Assembly (NCBI GenBank): GCA_029939785.1
Contig: JAOZSG010000224.1
Span: forward strand, 1 to 5,816
Reading direction: 5' to 3'
Source of the DNA: Fidelibacterota bacterium
GTDB lineage: Bacteria; Fidelibacterota; UBA2242; JAFGTP01
DNA: 5,816 nt
Below are positions 1-5,816 of this stretch, piece by piece. Under the pieces are notes generated by a model. It searched no databases. It worked only from the letters and a program-made list of their open reading frames with translations, and was not told where the DNA came from. Numbering within the stretch: position 1 is the stretch's first letter; each line of letters opens with the position of its first letter. Made by a program: the position numbers and the translations under genes.

Positions 1-38
1 TTGATGATATTTTTAAACCTTGGTATCTTTACTGAAAT

Positions 39-56
39 ACAGGCAGGAATGCCTGT
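39..56. repeat. Short G+C-rich hairpin downstream of the outer-membrane protein gene
   Basis: ACAGGC (39-44) and GCCTGT (51-56) form a perfect 6-bp stem around a 6-nt loop, 20 nt beyond the stop codon of the outer-membrane gene. On the minus strand the hairpin is followed by ATTTCAG, not a T-run, so an intrinsic terminator is not well supported. The G+C-rich core in A+T-rich DNA and its wording (minus strand TAGCACAGGCATTCCTGCC) recall dispersed intergenic palindromes, but only one copy is present here. Confidence 0.45.
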
Positions 57-76
57 GCTACATATTTTTTCTGTTA

Positions 77-3000
77 TCAAAATAACGCTCTTACTTCCAT
101 AGAACCAATATGATAAATATCGCGATCAGGTTCATTCCACCCTTCATAATTTCCTCTGATACTTAAATGTTTTCCAATACGGTATTCAATTGATCCACCC
201 CAGCCAAAGGTACTTCCTTCTCGTTTTCCATTACACATTTCCCAGGGAATTGGAGTATTTACAGGAGTGACTCCAACATTATTATACTCTAAAAATATTT
301 TCCATCTACCCTTGTTTTTGATTTTTTTCTCATATTCCGGTCGAATTCCAATCAACTGTGCAGATGTGTTGGTTAAATCATCTTGTTTATCCTGGCTAAC
401 TGTTATGTTTAAAATAATATGATTTATACGATCGATCAAATATGTAAGTTTGTTCTTATTTTTAATGGAAAAAATATTTCTGTCACGTAGAGAATTGATA
501 AATGATTCCCTTTTTATACTATTAAATTTCATTTCACTATTTATGGTTAATTTTTTAATCAATGGTCCTCTGTATTGTAATGAATACTCATCAAGTAAAC
601 TGTTTTCAGATCCTCGGACATCCAATTGACTTTTTCTGTTTGAATTTCTATAACGAAATTGAATATATCCACGTATTGATGGAATTCTATATCTGATATT
701 CTGAGTAATAGTTCTGAAAAAATATGCCCAACTGGTATCTACTTCCGAAGGAGAATAAGTCCATTTGCCAAGCACATCATTATTACTTTTTATTTCTTGT
801 TTTAGTCTTATATCAGTTAGAGAAGTAAGATTTTTAAATAGATTTGTTTGTAATTTATTTCCTGTAAAACGTAATCTAATTCCATTCTCCAGATTTGTTA
901 CAGGAGTTTTTATATTGGAAGGCAGAATTCTTAAAATATAATCACCTTGTGCATGTGGGATATAATCCGCAAAAGTGGAATCGTATAGGAATTCTCCTTT
1001 TCCCTCTCCGACATAAAAATACTGTTTTTCTTTTTTTACAGTTCGTTCTTTTTCGATTTTCATACTTGATTCCCAGGATATTGGAAATTTTTCAGGATTT
1101 TGTTTTATAAGGAGTGACATAAGTGAAAAATTAATATTTGGAATTGCATTATTGTCCAGATATTCTTTTGATCTATGAGTATAAGTCCATTCTGATGAAA
1201 TAGTCTTCCAATTGATTATTTGCCCATTAAATTTAAAAAAATTCGACTTTGCTTCATCATTCCATGTTATTGTTTTATTTTCATCTTTTCTGAAATGTTG
1301 TTCAACCCGCCATTTAATTTTCTCATTTTTTTGTGATTCTAATCCATAGGTTTGCTCAAGAAATTTAAAATCCATTTCTTCATCTTCGGTTTCTTTTTTT
1401 TCATAATATACTTTTGAATATGGGGATAAATTATATATATCGAAACTCATTGATCCTTTACGTCTCAACCAGTATTGATTTAAATTGGCTGTGCTTGACC
1501 GAGTGTATTCCTGAAAGAATTCACTATGTTTCAAAATTTTATAATTTAAAGTTGTATGGACTTTATATCTATTTGAATTAAAATCATCCATTTCAAAAGA
1601 ACCTGTTGATATTTGGCATGTGAAATTTTGGTTGAAATTATAATTCAGAGCAGACTCAAAAACTTTACTTCCCTGAGTTGAATCGGATTCCAAATTCCAT
1701 TTTCTTTTAAATTCAATCTCATGATTTCTGTCAATAGGTGAAAATGTTTTACTCTCCTGATTAATACTATTCGTTAATGAAATTTGTCCTAATTTTGATT
1801 CCCCTGATTTCCATTCAACATCCAGAGCAAAGGCATTTCCTTTATTATTTTCATCATCAATGTTTGAAAACGTATTATTATCCATTACGGATTGTGCAAG
1901 TTCTGTTCTTATTTTCAACTTCTGAAAAGGTGAAATTTCCCCGGATATATGATAAAGTCTTTGATCTTTTGGAAGTTTCATAGGTTTTGCAGGAAGATAT
2001 CTGGCTTCTTCTATATGGTTTTTGGGAGTTGAAGGATCAAATTTATCAATCCATTCAAAATATATGTTATTTCCATCATAAATTTTTCGATATTCACCAT
2101 TTTGACCAATATTATAAAAAAATGCAGAATGAGTACCAAGACCTGCTCCGATAAATATTAATATTGAATCCTGATATAAATATGCTCCAATACTATCTTC
2201 TACAATTGTTGATTGATAGGCTTTATTTTCATCATCTCCAATATTTTTCAGATAGATTTTGTCATTTGCATCCAGGGTCAACTCAATTGGATTCTCTTTA
2301 TCATCGGATTCATTAATAATTCCGGCAGAGATCTGAACTTTATCATTGAAAAATGTTGATTTCGATTTTGCATACCAGATGTTTTTTTGATAAATGAGAT
2401 CAGAATATTGGAAATCTACAGTAATGCGGGAATCGGTTGTAATCAATTGTTTTGCCATAAAATTAATTTCACCAGTTGAATAATCTATAATATATTCATT
2501 ATTTTCACCTCGTTTAAGTTGTTCACCGTTTATCCAGACTTTCTCTGTTCCTGCTAAAACAATTATTGCTGTTTCTCCATTTTTACCGGTAAGTTGATAA
2601 GGTCCCTGGTTACCTTCTGAACCTATGATTTTATTTGTATTAAACTGACCTTTTGAAACAGCACCACCTAATATTGTTTTGTTGAATCCTCTGTTGCTTT
2701 CACTGTATATTCCTTGTAGTTTTCTTTCGTAAAAACCATATTTTCCTTCAGACATGGATAATTCATAATCACCAAAAATAATATTTTCATGTTTCATACC
2801 AAGTTTAATATATACCTTATCAATCTCATTTAATGTCTGTGTATTTCCTTCAGGTTGAATCGGTATATTTTTATCTGAGAGTGCTCCTGCAATAGTAATA
2901 TCTTTTGCAAGATTTCCCTGTAATTCGAGATTTAGCCCTGATTGGAGAGACATTCCATTTTCACTACCCATAGTTACACCACGATATAGTGTTCCGGATT

Positions 3001-3427
3001 TCAGGAAATCAAGATCGGAGGATGTTTGTCTGTTTTTTTTCTTTGCAATCATTGTTTTTCCAGATTTATCTATCGTATTTTTTTCAGGCAAATAAGTTTC
3101 GGGAAAGGGATTCAGGATATTTTGAATAGGAAGGTCAATATTAAAATAATTGTATTTTATGATTATTCTATTTGTATCAGAAGCACAAAAACCGGATATT
3201 TCTCCTTTGTGTGGATTTATTGATAATGTGTCAATATTTAGAGGATATTTTAATGAAATAGTTTTAATTGATTCTTTAATGATATACTTATTCTTTAATG
3301 TGATTATTGTATCAGATGGAAATATTATAAGTGTATCACAGGAGGATTTCATCTGTGCTTCAATAGACAATGAAGAAAGGAAATATATTAAGATGATAGT
3401 AAATATTTTAATAGATGATTTTATAAT
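77..3427 (-). CDS. Large outer-membrane β-barrel-type protein of unknown function, with signal peptide
   Basis: The protein is probably secreted by Sec and inserted in the outer membrane; its function is unknown. The first conventional start is TTG at 3370 (1,097 aa), but the open frame continues upstream through a typical signal peptide (basic IKSSIK, hydrophobic IFTIILIYFLSSL, then SIEAQ). A Shine-Dalgarno AGGAAA lies just before in-frame ATT (3427) and ATA (3424), so I place the start there (about 1,116 aa). Numbering from the TTG: a short N-terminal domain (about 10-95), a Lys-rich linker (105-115), then SGTLYRGVTMGS (125-136), GALSDKNIPIQPEGNT (162-177) and GDYEL (200-204). Next comes a β-rich segment with VWINGEQLKRG and YIIDYSTGEINF (278-304). 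About 700 residues of alternating, aromatic-rich strands follow, ending in MEVRALF, the terminal-Phe signature of BAM substrates. I recall these motifs from large uncharacterised envelope proteins of FCB phyla. It is much shorter than SprA and has no T9SS C-terminal domain that I can see. It lies 28 nt after the propeller gene, suggesting co-transcription. Gene and location are fairly sure; the start is less so. Confidence 0.88.
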   Translation of the reverse strand: MIKSSIKIFTIILIYFLSSLSIEAQMKSSCDTLIIFPSDTIITLKNKYIIKESIKTISLKYPLNIDTLSINPHKGEISGFCASDTNRIIIKYNYFNIDLPIQNILNPFPETYLPEKNTIDKSGKTMIAKKKNRQTSSDLDFLKSGTLYRGVTMGSENGMSLQSGLNLELQGNLAKDITIAGALSDKNIPIQPEGNTQTLNEIDKVYIKLGMKHENIIFGDYELSMSEGKYGFYERKLQGIYSESNRGFNKTILGGAVSKGQFNTNKIIGSEGNQGPYQLTGKNGETAIIVLAGTEKVWINGEQLKRGENNEYIIDYSTGEINFMAKQLITTDSRITVDFQYSDLIYQKNIWYAKSKSTFFNDKVQISAGIINESDDKENPIELTLDANDKIYLKNIGDDENKAYQSTIVEDSIGAYLYQDSILIFIGAGLGTHSAFFYNIGQNGEYRKIYDGNNIYFEWIDKFDPSTPKNHIEEARYLPAKPMKLPKDQRLYHISGEISPFQKLKIRTELAQSVMDNNTFSNIDDENNKGNAFALDVEWKSGESKLGQISLTNSINQESKTFSPIDRNHEIEFKRKWNLESDSTQGSKVFESALNYNFNQNFTCQISTGSFEMDDFNSNRYKVHTTLNYKILKHSEFFQEYTRSSTANLNQYWLRRKGSMSFDIYNLSPYSKVYYEKKETEDEEMDFKFLEQTYGLESQKNEKIKWRVEQHFRKDENKTITWNDEAKSNFFKFNGQIINWKTISSEWTYTHRSKEYLDNNAIPNINFSLMSLLIKQNPEKFPISWESSMKIEKERTVKKEKQYFYVGEGKGEFLYDSTFADYIPHAQGDYILRILPSNIKTPVTNLENGIRLRFTGNKLQTNLFKNLTSLTDIRLKQEIKSNNDVLGKWTYSPSEVDTSWAYFFRTITQNIRYRIPSIRGYIQFRYRNSNRKSQLDVRGSENSLLDEYSLQYRGPLIKKLTINSEMKFNSIKRESFINSLRDRNIFSIKNKNKLTYLIDRINHIILNITVSQDKQDDLTNTSAQLIGIRPEYEKKIKNKGRWKIFLEYNNVGVTPVNTPIPWEMCNGKREGSTFGWGGSIEYRIGKHLSIRGNYEGWNEPDRDIYHIGSMEVRALF

Positions 3428-3436
3428 AGTTTCCTG
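3428..3436 (-). promoter_or_regulatory. Ribosome binding site that decides the start of the outer-membrane protein gene
   Basis: On the minus strand this reads CAGGAAACT and is followed directly by ATT ATA AAA. AGGA ends 4 nt before ATT and 7 nt before ATA, so spacing favours ATA, while ATT is the better documented rare start codon. No comparable purine-rich site precedes the TTG at 3370, where the DNA reads TTTCCTTTCTTCA. The site lies within the 28-nt gap after the stop codon of the propeller gene, consistent with translation of a second cistron. Confidence 0.55.
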
Positions 3437-3455
3437 TTTGTAGGCTTTTCCGGTT

Positions 3456-4319
3456 TTATTTGATATTGCATTTCAATATTGTTCCACTAATCTCTAATAA
3501 ATATAAAAAGTCATCAATATAATATCCATCGGTAAATATATATTCATCAATATTATTATTAATTATTAATGATTTCCAGTTTTTATTTTCAACAGAGTAA
3601 TAATAAAAGCGATTGGAATCTGAAATAACAAGAAAATCATTTCCAATCATTATGAGATTTTTAGGATTAATTTTATTTTGTGAAGAAATAATATCAATAG
3701 GATTTCCAAAACTATCATACTTTACAATGCGTCCGGATTTTTCCAGGATTAAGATATTATCATCTTCATCAATATGGATATTTATTGGATTAATTATACT
3801 GTATTCTTCATATTCAACGCCACCAAATTGTAATATAATTTCGTTATGTAAATCAAGTTTAAAGATTTCTGAAATTTCATTTTCCAGGATGAAAATCATT
3901 CCATTATTTCCTACTGCTAATGATTTTGGATAAAATAAATATAGGTCATTTTCCTGAGAAGGATAAGTTGAAATAAAATTCAGAAGCCTGTCATATCTCA
4001 CTAATCGGTGGTTATTATAATCAGCAACAATAATATGCAATCCTGATGAAATACATAAATCAGATGGAGTATTCAAATTATTGTCATTCCAGCCATATCC
4101 ACCAATTTTGTTTAAAATTTCACCTTTATTATTTATTGCAAAAATTTCATGTCTGGATTGTTCCAGGATATAAATATTTCCAAAGTTTGAACAAACAATT
4201 GATTTAAATTGCAGACCGGATTTTTTATGATTTGGAGTTATAACACTATTGATTGTTATTTGTGAATAAAGAGTATTAAATAAAAGAATGAGTATTGGAA
4301 TAATAATTTTAATTTTCAC
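3456..4319 (-). CDS. Secreted NHL-repeat six-bladed β-propeller protein
   Basis: The 287-residue protein starts at GTG, preceded by TAGGA with 6 nt spacing, so this start is well supported. Residues 1-20 form a signal peptide (MKIKIIIPILILLFNTLYSQ) without a lipobox cysteine, giving a periplasmic, surface or secreted product. The rest is a β-propeller. Repeating blade cores end in an acidic residue: IYILE (E53), IIVAD (D100), IFILE (E146), ILILE (E193), LVISD (D234) and LYLLE (E276). Spacings of 41-47 residues fit six blades. Blade 2 carries the classic NHL signature: GGYGWNDNNLNTPSDL (73-88), then VADYNNHRLVRYD (98-110). NHL propellers usually act as binding scaffolds, and no catalytic residues are evident, so the ligand is unknown. 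The gene ends 28 nt before the likely start of the outer-membrane gene, suggesting an operon and perhaps a physical partnership (inference). The fold is confident; the role is not known. Confidence 0.93.
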   Translation of the reverse strand: MKIKIIIPILILLFNTLYSQITINSVITPNHKKSGLQFKSIVCSNFGNIYILEQSRHEIFAINNKGEILNKIGGYGWNDNNLNTPSDLCISSGLHIIVADYNNHRLVRYDRLLNFISTYPSQENDLYLFYPKSLAVGNNGMIFILENEISEIFKLDLHNEIILQFGGVEYEEYSIINPINIHIDEDDNILILEKSGRIVKYDSFGNPIDIISSQNKINPKNLIMIGNDFLVISDSNRFYYYSVENKNWKSLIINNNIDEYIFTDGYYIDDFLYLLEISGTILKCNIK

Positions 4320-4325
4320 GATATA

Positions 4326-4330
4326 TCCTA
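4326..4330 (-). promoter_or_regulatory. Ribosome binding site of the propeller gene (GTG start)
   Basis: The minus strand reads TAGGA, then TATATC, then GTG at 4319. The 6-nt spacing is near optimal and supports GTG as the true start, since the signal peptide begins directly with it. The site lies only 7 nt from the foot of the large inverted repeat at 4338-4449, so folding of that element in the mRNA could influence its accessibility (inference). Confidence 0.6.
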
Positions 4331-4337
4331 CAAATTA

Positions 4338-4449
4338 TGATAAACTCGTAAAAAGTATTTCTAACCGCAAGGCTCGCAAAGAACGCAATGATTAAGATTA
4401 TACTCCTTTACGATTAGCGGTTAATTTTTGACTTTTTACAAATCTGTCA
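4338..4449. repeat. Long imperfect intergenic inverted repeat with 9-nt-periodic CGCAA units
   Basis: The outer arms are TGATAAACTCGTAAAAAGT (4338-4356) and ACTTTTTACAAATCTGTCA (4431-4449). They match at 15 of 19 positions, including a perfect 9-bp core (GTAAAAAGT / ACTTTTTAC). In minus-strand RNA three of the four mismatches are G·U pairs. An inner perfect 7-bp pair, TAACCGC (4362-4368) and GCGGTTA (4417-4423), continues the stem. Between them CGCAA recurs at 4366, 4375 and 4384, exactly 9 nt apart. The block is clearly richer in G+C than its surroundings. It resembles the CCGCAAAGAACGCAAAG-type dispersed repeats I recall from intergenic regions of several bacterial phyla; copy number here is unknown. 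I see no transposase and no convincing target-site duplication. It lies between the response regulator stop and the propeller gene start. Confidence 0.75.
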
Positions 4450-4575
4450 ATTATTGTTATTTCAGAATTGAATTTAGGATTATTAATGAATGAGATAAAG
4501 GAAAAAGTTGTGTTATTTTTACGTGTTTGGTGGGAGGTCTTTTTTTAGTAATTAAAGTCTGAATAGTTGCAAAAA

Positions 4576-5256
4576 CTAAATGTTTTTTTGTTTTACTTGT
4601 TCTTTCATTACACGAAATGCATTTGGATACATTTTTTCTAAACAATGTGGGCATACACCACTTGTAAAATTAATATTAAGATGTTTAGTAAAATATTCTT
4701 CAATATTTTCCCAATTTCCTTCATCATTTCTTACATTTTTACAAGTTGTACAGATTGGCAGGTTTGTATCTAATAATTTTGATTGTGATAATATTAATTG
4801 TAATTCATCCAGTAAAATATCGCGTTGTCTTTCTACCTTGTGCTTATAAAGACCTAATTCAATTGCTGTTAAAAGTTGTTGGTCATTTATAGGTTTTACA
4901 ATATATCCAAAAGGTTCTGTCACTTTTACACGATTAATAATTTCACTATCATGGTAGGCTGTTATGTAAATTACGGGTTTTTCAAATTGGATTCTAATCT
5001 TTTCAGCAGTTTCAATTCCATCCATTTCACCATCAAGGACTATATCCATTAGTACGATATCAGGATTATAAGTTTTCATTAAACTTAGTGCTTCTTCGCC
5101 TGAGCTACAAACAGCAGCTACGTTATATCCTACACTAATTAACTTTTGCTGTAAATCTTTCGCTACAAGTAATTGATCTTCAACAATTAAAATTGATTTC
5201 GATTTTTTGTCTATCTTTTTTTTATCCCGCAAATAATTATCCATATTCAGTACCAT
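4576..5256 (-). CDS. Response regulator: CheY-like receiver with C-terminal four-cysteine module
   Basis: This is a 226-residue cytoplasmic signalling protein. Residues 20-137 are a receiver domain with every key residue: acidic pair E26/D27, phospho-acceptor D71 (IVLMDIVLDGEMDGIE), T99, aromatic Y118 and K121 (GYIVKP). It should therefore be phosphorylated by a histidine kinase, none of which is in the window. Residues 138-165 look like a signalling helix or coiled coil. Residues 166-211 form a small module with C169-x2-C172 and C202-x2-C205, reading LPICTTCKNVRNDEGNW and GVCPHCLEKMYP. I recall this as a recurrent C-terminal unit of receiver and PAS signalling proteins, commonly ICxxCKKIRDDxGYW...FSHGICPxC; here the usual SHG is TSG. 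The cysteine pairs suggest metal binding (inference). There is no DNA-binding, GGDEF or HD-GYP domain, so output is probably protein-protein contact. ATG at 5256 and ATG at 5244 are both possible starts; neither has a strong Shine-Dalgarno. It may be independent of the envelope genes, 256 bp downstream. Confidence 0.93.
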   Translation of the reverse strand: MVLNMDNYLRDKKKIDKKSKSILIVEDQLLVAKDLQQKLISVGYNVAAVCSSGEEALSLMKTYNPDIVLMDIVLDGEMDGIETAEKIRIQFEKPVIYITAYHDSEIINRVKVTEPFGYIVKPINDQQLLTAIELGLYKHKVERQRDILLDELQLILSQSKLLDTNLPICTTCKNVRNDEGNWENIEEYFTKHLNINFTSGVCPHCLEKMYPNAFRVMKEQVKQKNI

Positions 5257-5721
5257 TTTTCTTAAATTATTAATATTGCTTATGTTTACTATTTTTATAT
5301 AAAATCTCTAATTATTAAATAACATTTTTTACAATTTTTTTTCAGCGACGAATGATAACATATATAAATTTTTTTTAATATCAAATAAAAAAAATAATAT
5401 TTTTCAATTAATTTTATTAATATAAATTTTGATACGTTATTTTATTGTAAATTAATTAGTTGTATTAAATAAAATTATTCATAAGAACCATTTTATTTTA
5501 GCGATAATATAAATTATATACTAATTTTATAAAACAAAAATCGACCTGTTTTTTTACTCTATTTTTGCTCGGATAAAAATTGCAAAAGGAGTATTATATT
5601 ATAATTACTATTTTTTTTAAAGCAATCGTTTGTCTTTTTTTTTATTTTTTTCCATTTAAAAAATTAAAACTTGTTGATTTTAAAGTTGGGTTTAATATAT
5701 TTAAAGAAAACAGATAGTGTC

Positions 5722-5739
5722 ATCCGCCAGCTGGCGGAT
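5722..5739. repeat. Perfect 18-bp G+C-rich palindrome
   Basis: ATCCGCCAGCTGGCGGAT is its own reverse complement and stands out as the only strongly G+C-rich stretch of this intergenic region. On the plus strand it is followed by TATGAAAAAATG and further A-runs. On the minus strand it is followed by GACACTATCTG, so it lacks a proper terminator tail on either side. It may be a copy of a short dispersed palindrome family or a protein-binding site; one copy cannot decide between these. Confidence 0.7.
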
Positions 5740-5762
5740 ATGAAAAAATGAAAAAAAATTAG

Positions 5763-5816
5763 ACAGGATTAACATGATAAACAGGATAATAAAATCGTTA
5801 TCCAGTAAATCCTGTT
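5763..5816. repeat. 9-nt-periodic inverted repeat of the ACAGGAT type (may continue past the window edge)
   Basis: The 54 bases divide exactly into six 9-mers: ACAGGATTA, ACATGATAA, ACAGGATAA, TAAAATCGT, TATCCAGTA and AATCCTGTT. The first three are near-tandem copies and the last two are their inverted counterparts. ACAGGATT (5763-5770) pairs perfectly with AATCCTGT (5808-5815). An inner arm, ACAGGATAA (5781-5789), pairs with TTATCCAGT (5798-5806) with one mismatch, around an 8-nt loop. The element resembles the AACAGGATTTACAGGAT-type intergenic repeats I recall from many bacterial genomes. The window ends at the last 9-mer, so its true right end is not visible. Confidence 0.7.

Larger units (their letters stand above)
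5257..5816. other. Gene-free, extremely A+T-rich intergenic region
   Basis: No convincing gene is present in these 560 bases. From about 5260 to 5700 the DNA is almost pure A and T with many homopolymer runs. It must contain the promoter of the response regulator on the minus strand, but so many -10-like boxes occur that none can be chosen. One weak candidate is TTTG at 5385-5382, then 19 nt, then TATGTTAT at 5362-5355, which resembles the Bacteroidota pattern TTTG-N19-TAnnTTTG. The right-hand end carries two palindromic elements, listed separately. What lies beyond 5816 is unknown, so promoters for a rightward gene cannot be excluded. Confidence 0.6.

Noticed and set aside
39..56. Hairpin after the outer-membrane gene as a rho-independent terminator
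   Set aside because: The stem has only 6 bp and no T-run follows it in the direction of transcription; it is kept as a repeat or palindrome only.
895..1110. Plus-strand frames inside the outer-membrane gene (895-1110, 1777-1983, 3026-3223, 3150-3443)
   Set aside because: All are antisense to a long, clearly coding frame, rich in Phe and Ile as expected for antisense A+T-rich DNA, and without recognisable domains or ribosome binding sites.
3613..3933. Plus-strand frame antisense to the propeller gene
   Set aside because: It is the shadow of the repeated blade sequence; the opposite frame has a signal peptide and six propeller blades.
4338..4449. Inverted repeat as an insertion sequence or MITE with target-site duplication
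   Set aside because: The flanks show no convincing direct duplication and no transposase is present. A mobile origin remains possible but is not shown.
4445..4450. Perfect -35 hexamer TTGACA on the minus strand upstream of the propeller gene
   Set aside because: At 16-18 nt spacing the -10 positions read AAAATT, AAATTA or AATTAA, which are poor, and the hexamer lies in the outer arm of the inverted repeat. A promoter here is possible but not supported.
4457..4654. 65-residue minus-strand frame (MPTLFRKNVSKC...) overlapping the end of the response regulator
   Set aside because: It overlaps the conserved cysteine module in another frame, shows no family features, and its tail runs through noncoding DNA and the edge of the inverted repeat.
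4580..4849. Plus-strand frame antisense to the response regulator C-terminus
   Set aside because: It lies opposite a well conserved signalling module and has no family resemblance of its own.
5674..5701. Plus-strand promoter-like pair TTGATT - 16 nt - TATATT
   Set aside because: Such pairs are expected by chance in this composition, and no supported gene lies downstream within the window.

Overview
The window holds three protein genes, all read leftwards (minus strand), plus intergenic DNA rich in palindromic repeats. The DNA is very A+T-rich. Three things point to a Gram-negative (diderm) bacterium: signal peptides, a very large outer-membrane-type β-strand protein ending in a terminal Phe, and an NHL β-propeller beside it. 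The sequence style of the two envelope proteins resembles members of the FCB group and related candidate phyla (Bacteroidota, Ignavibacteriota, Cloacimonadota, Marinimicrobia). That placement is recollection and inference, not proof. No rRNA, tRNA, transposase gene or CRISPR array was seen.

Layout in the direction of transcription, right to left. (1) 5257-5816 is a gene-free, extremely A+T-rich stretch with a perfect 18-bp G+C-rich palindrome (5722-5739) and, at the window edge, a 9-nt-periodic inverted repeat of the ACAGGAT type (5763-5816). (2) 4576-5256 encodes a response regulator: a CheY-like receiver, a helical linker, and a four-cysteine C-terminal module. It has no DNA-binding domain. 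(3) 4320-4575 is an intergenic gap dominated by a long imperfect inverted repeat (4338-4449) with CGCAA units spaced 9 nt apart. This repeat ends just before the ribosome binding site of the next gene. (4) 3456-4319 encodes a secreted six-bladed NHL-type β-propeller with a GTG start. (5) 77-3427 encodes an outer-membrane protein of about 1,116 residues. Only 28 nt separate it from the propeller gene, so the two form a likely operon. (6) 1-76 contains a short G+C-rich hairpin after the stop codon.

The most notable points are these. The large outer-membrane gene appears to start at a non-canonical ATT or ATA codon: the signal peptide and Shine-Dalgarno sequence lie upstream of the first conventional start codon (TTG at 3370), which would cut the signal peptide off. 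The propeller and outer-membrane protein look like a two-gene envelope system of unknown function. The two larger intergenic elements share an exact 9-nt internal period. The response regulator may be a separate transcription unit; nothing in the window directly ties it to the envelope pair.
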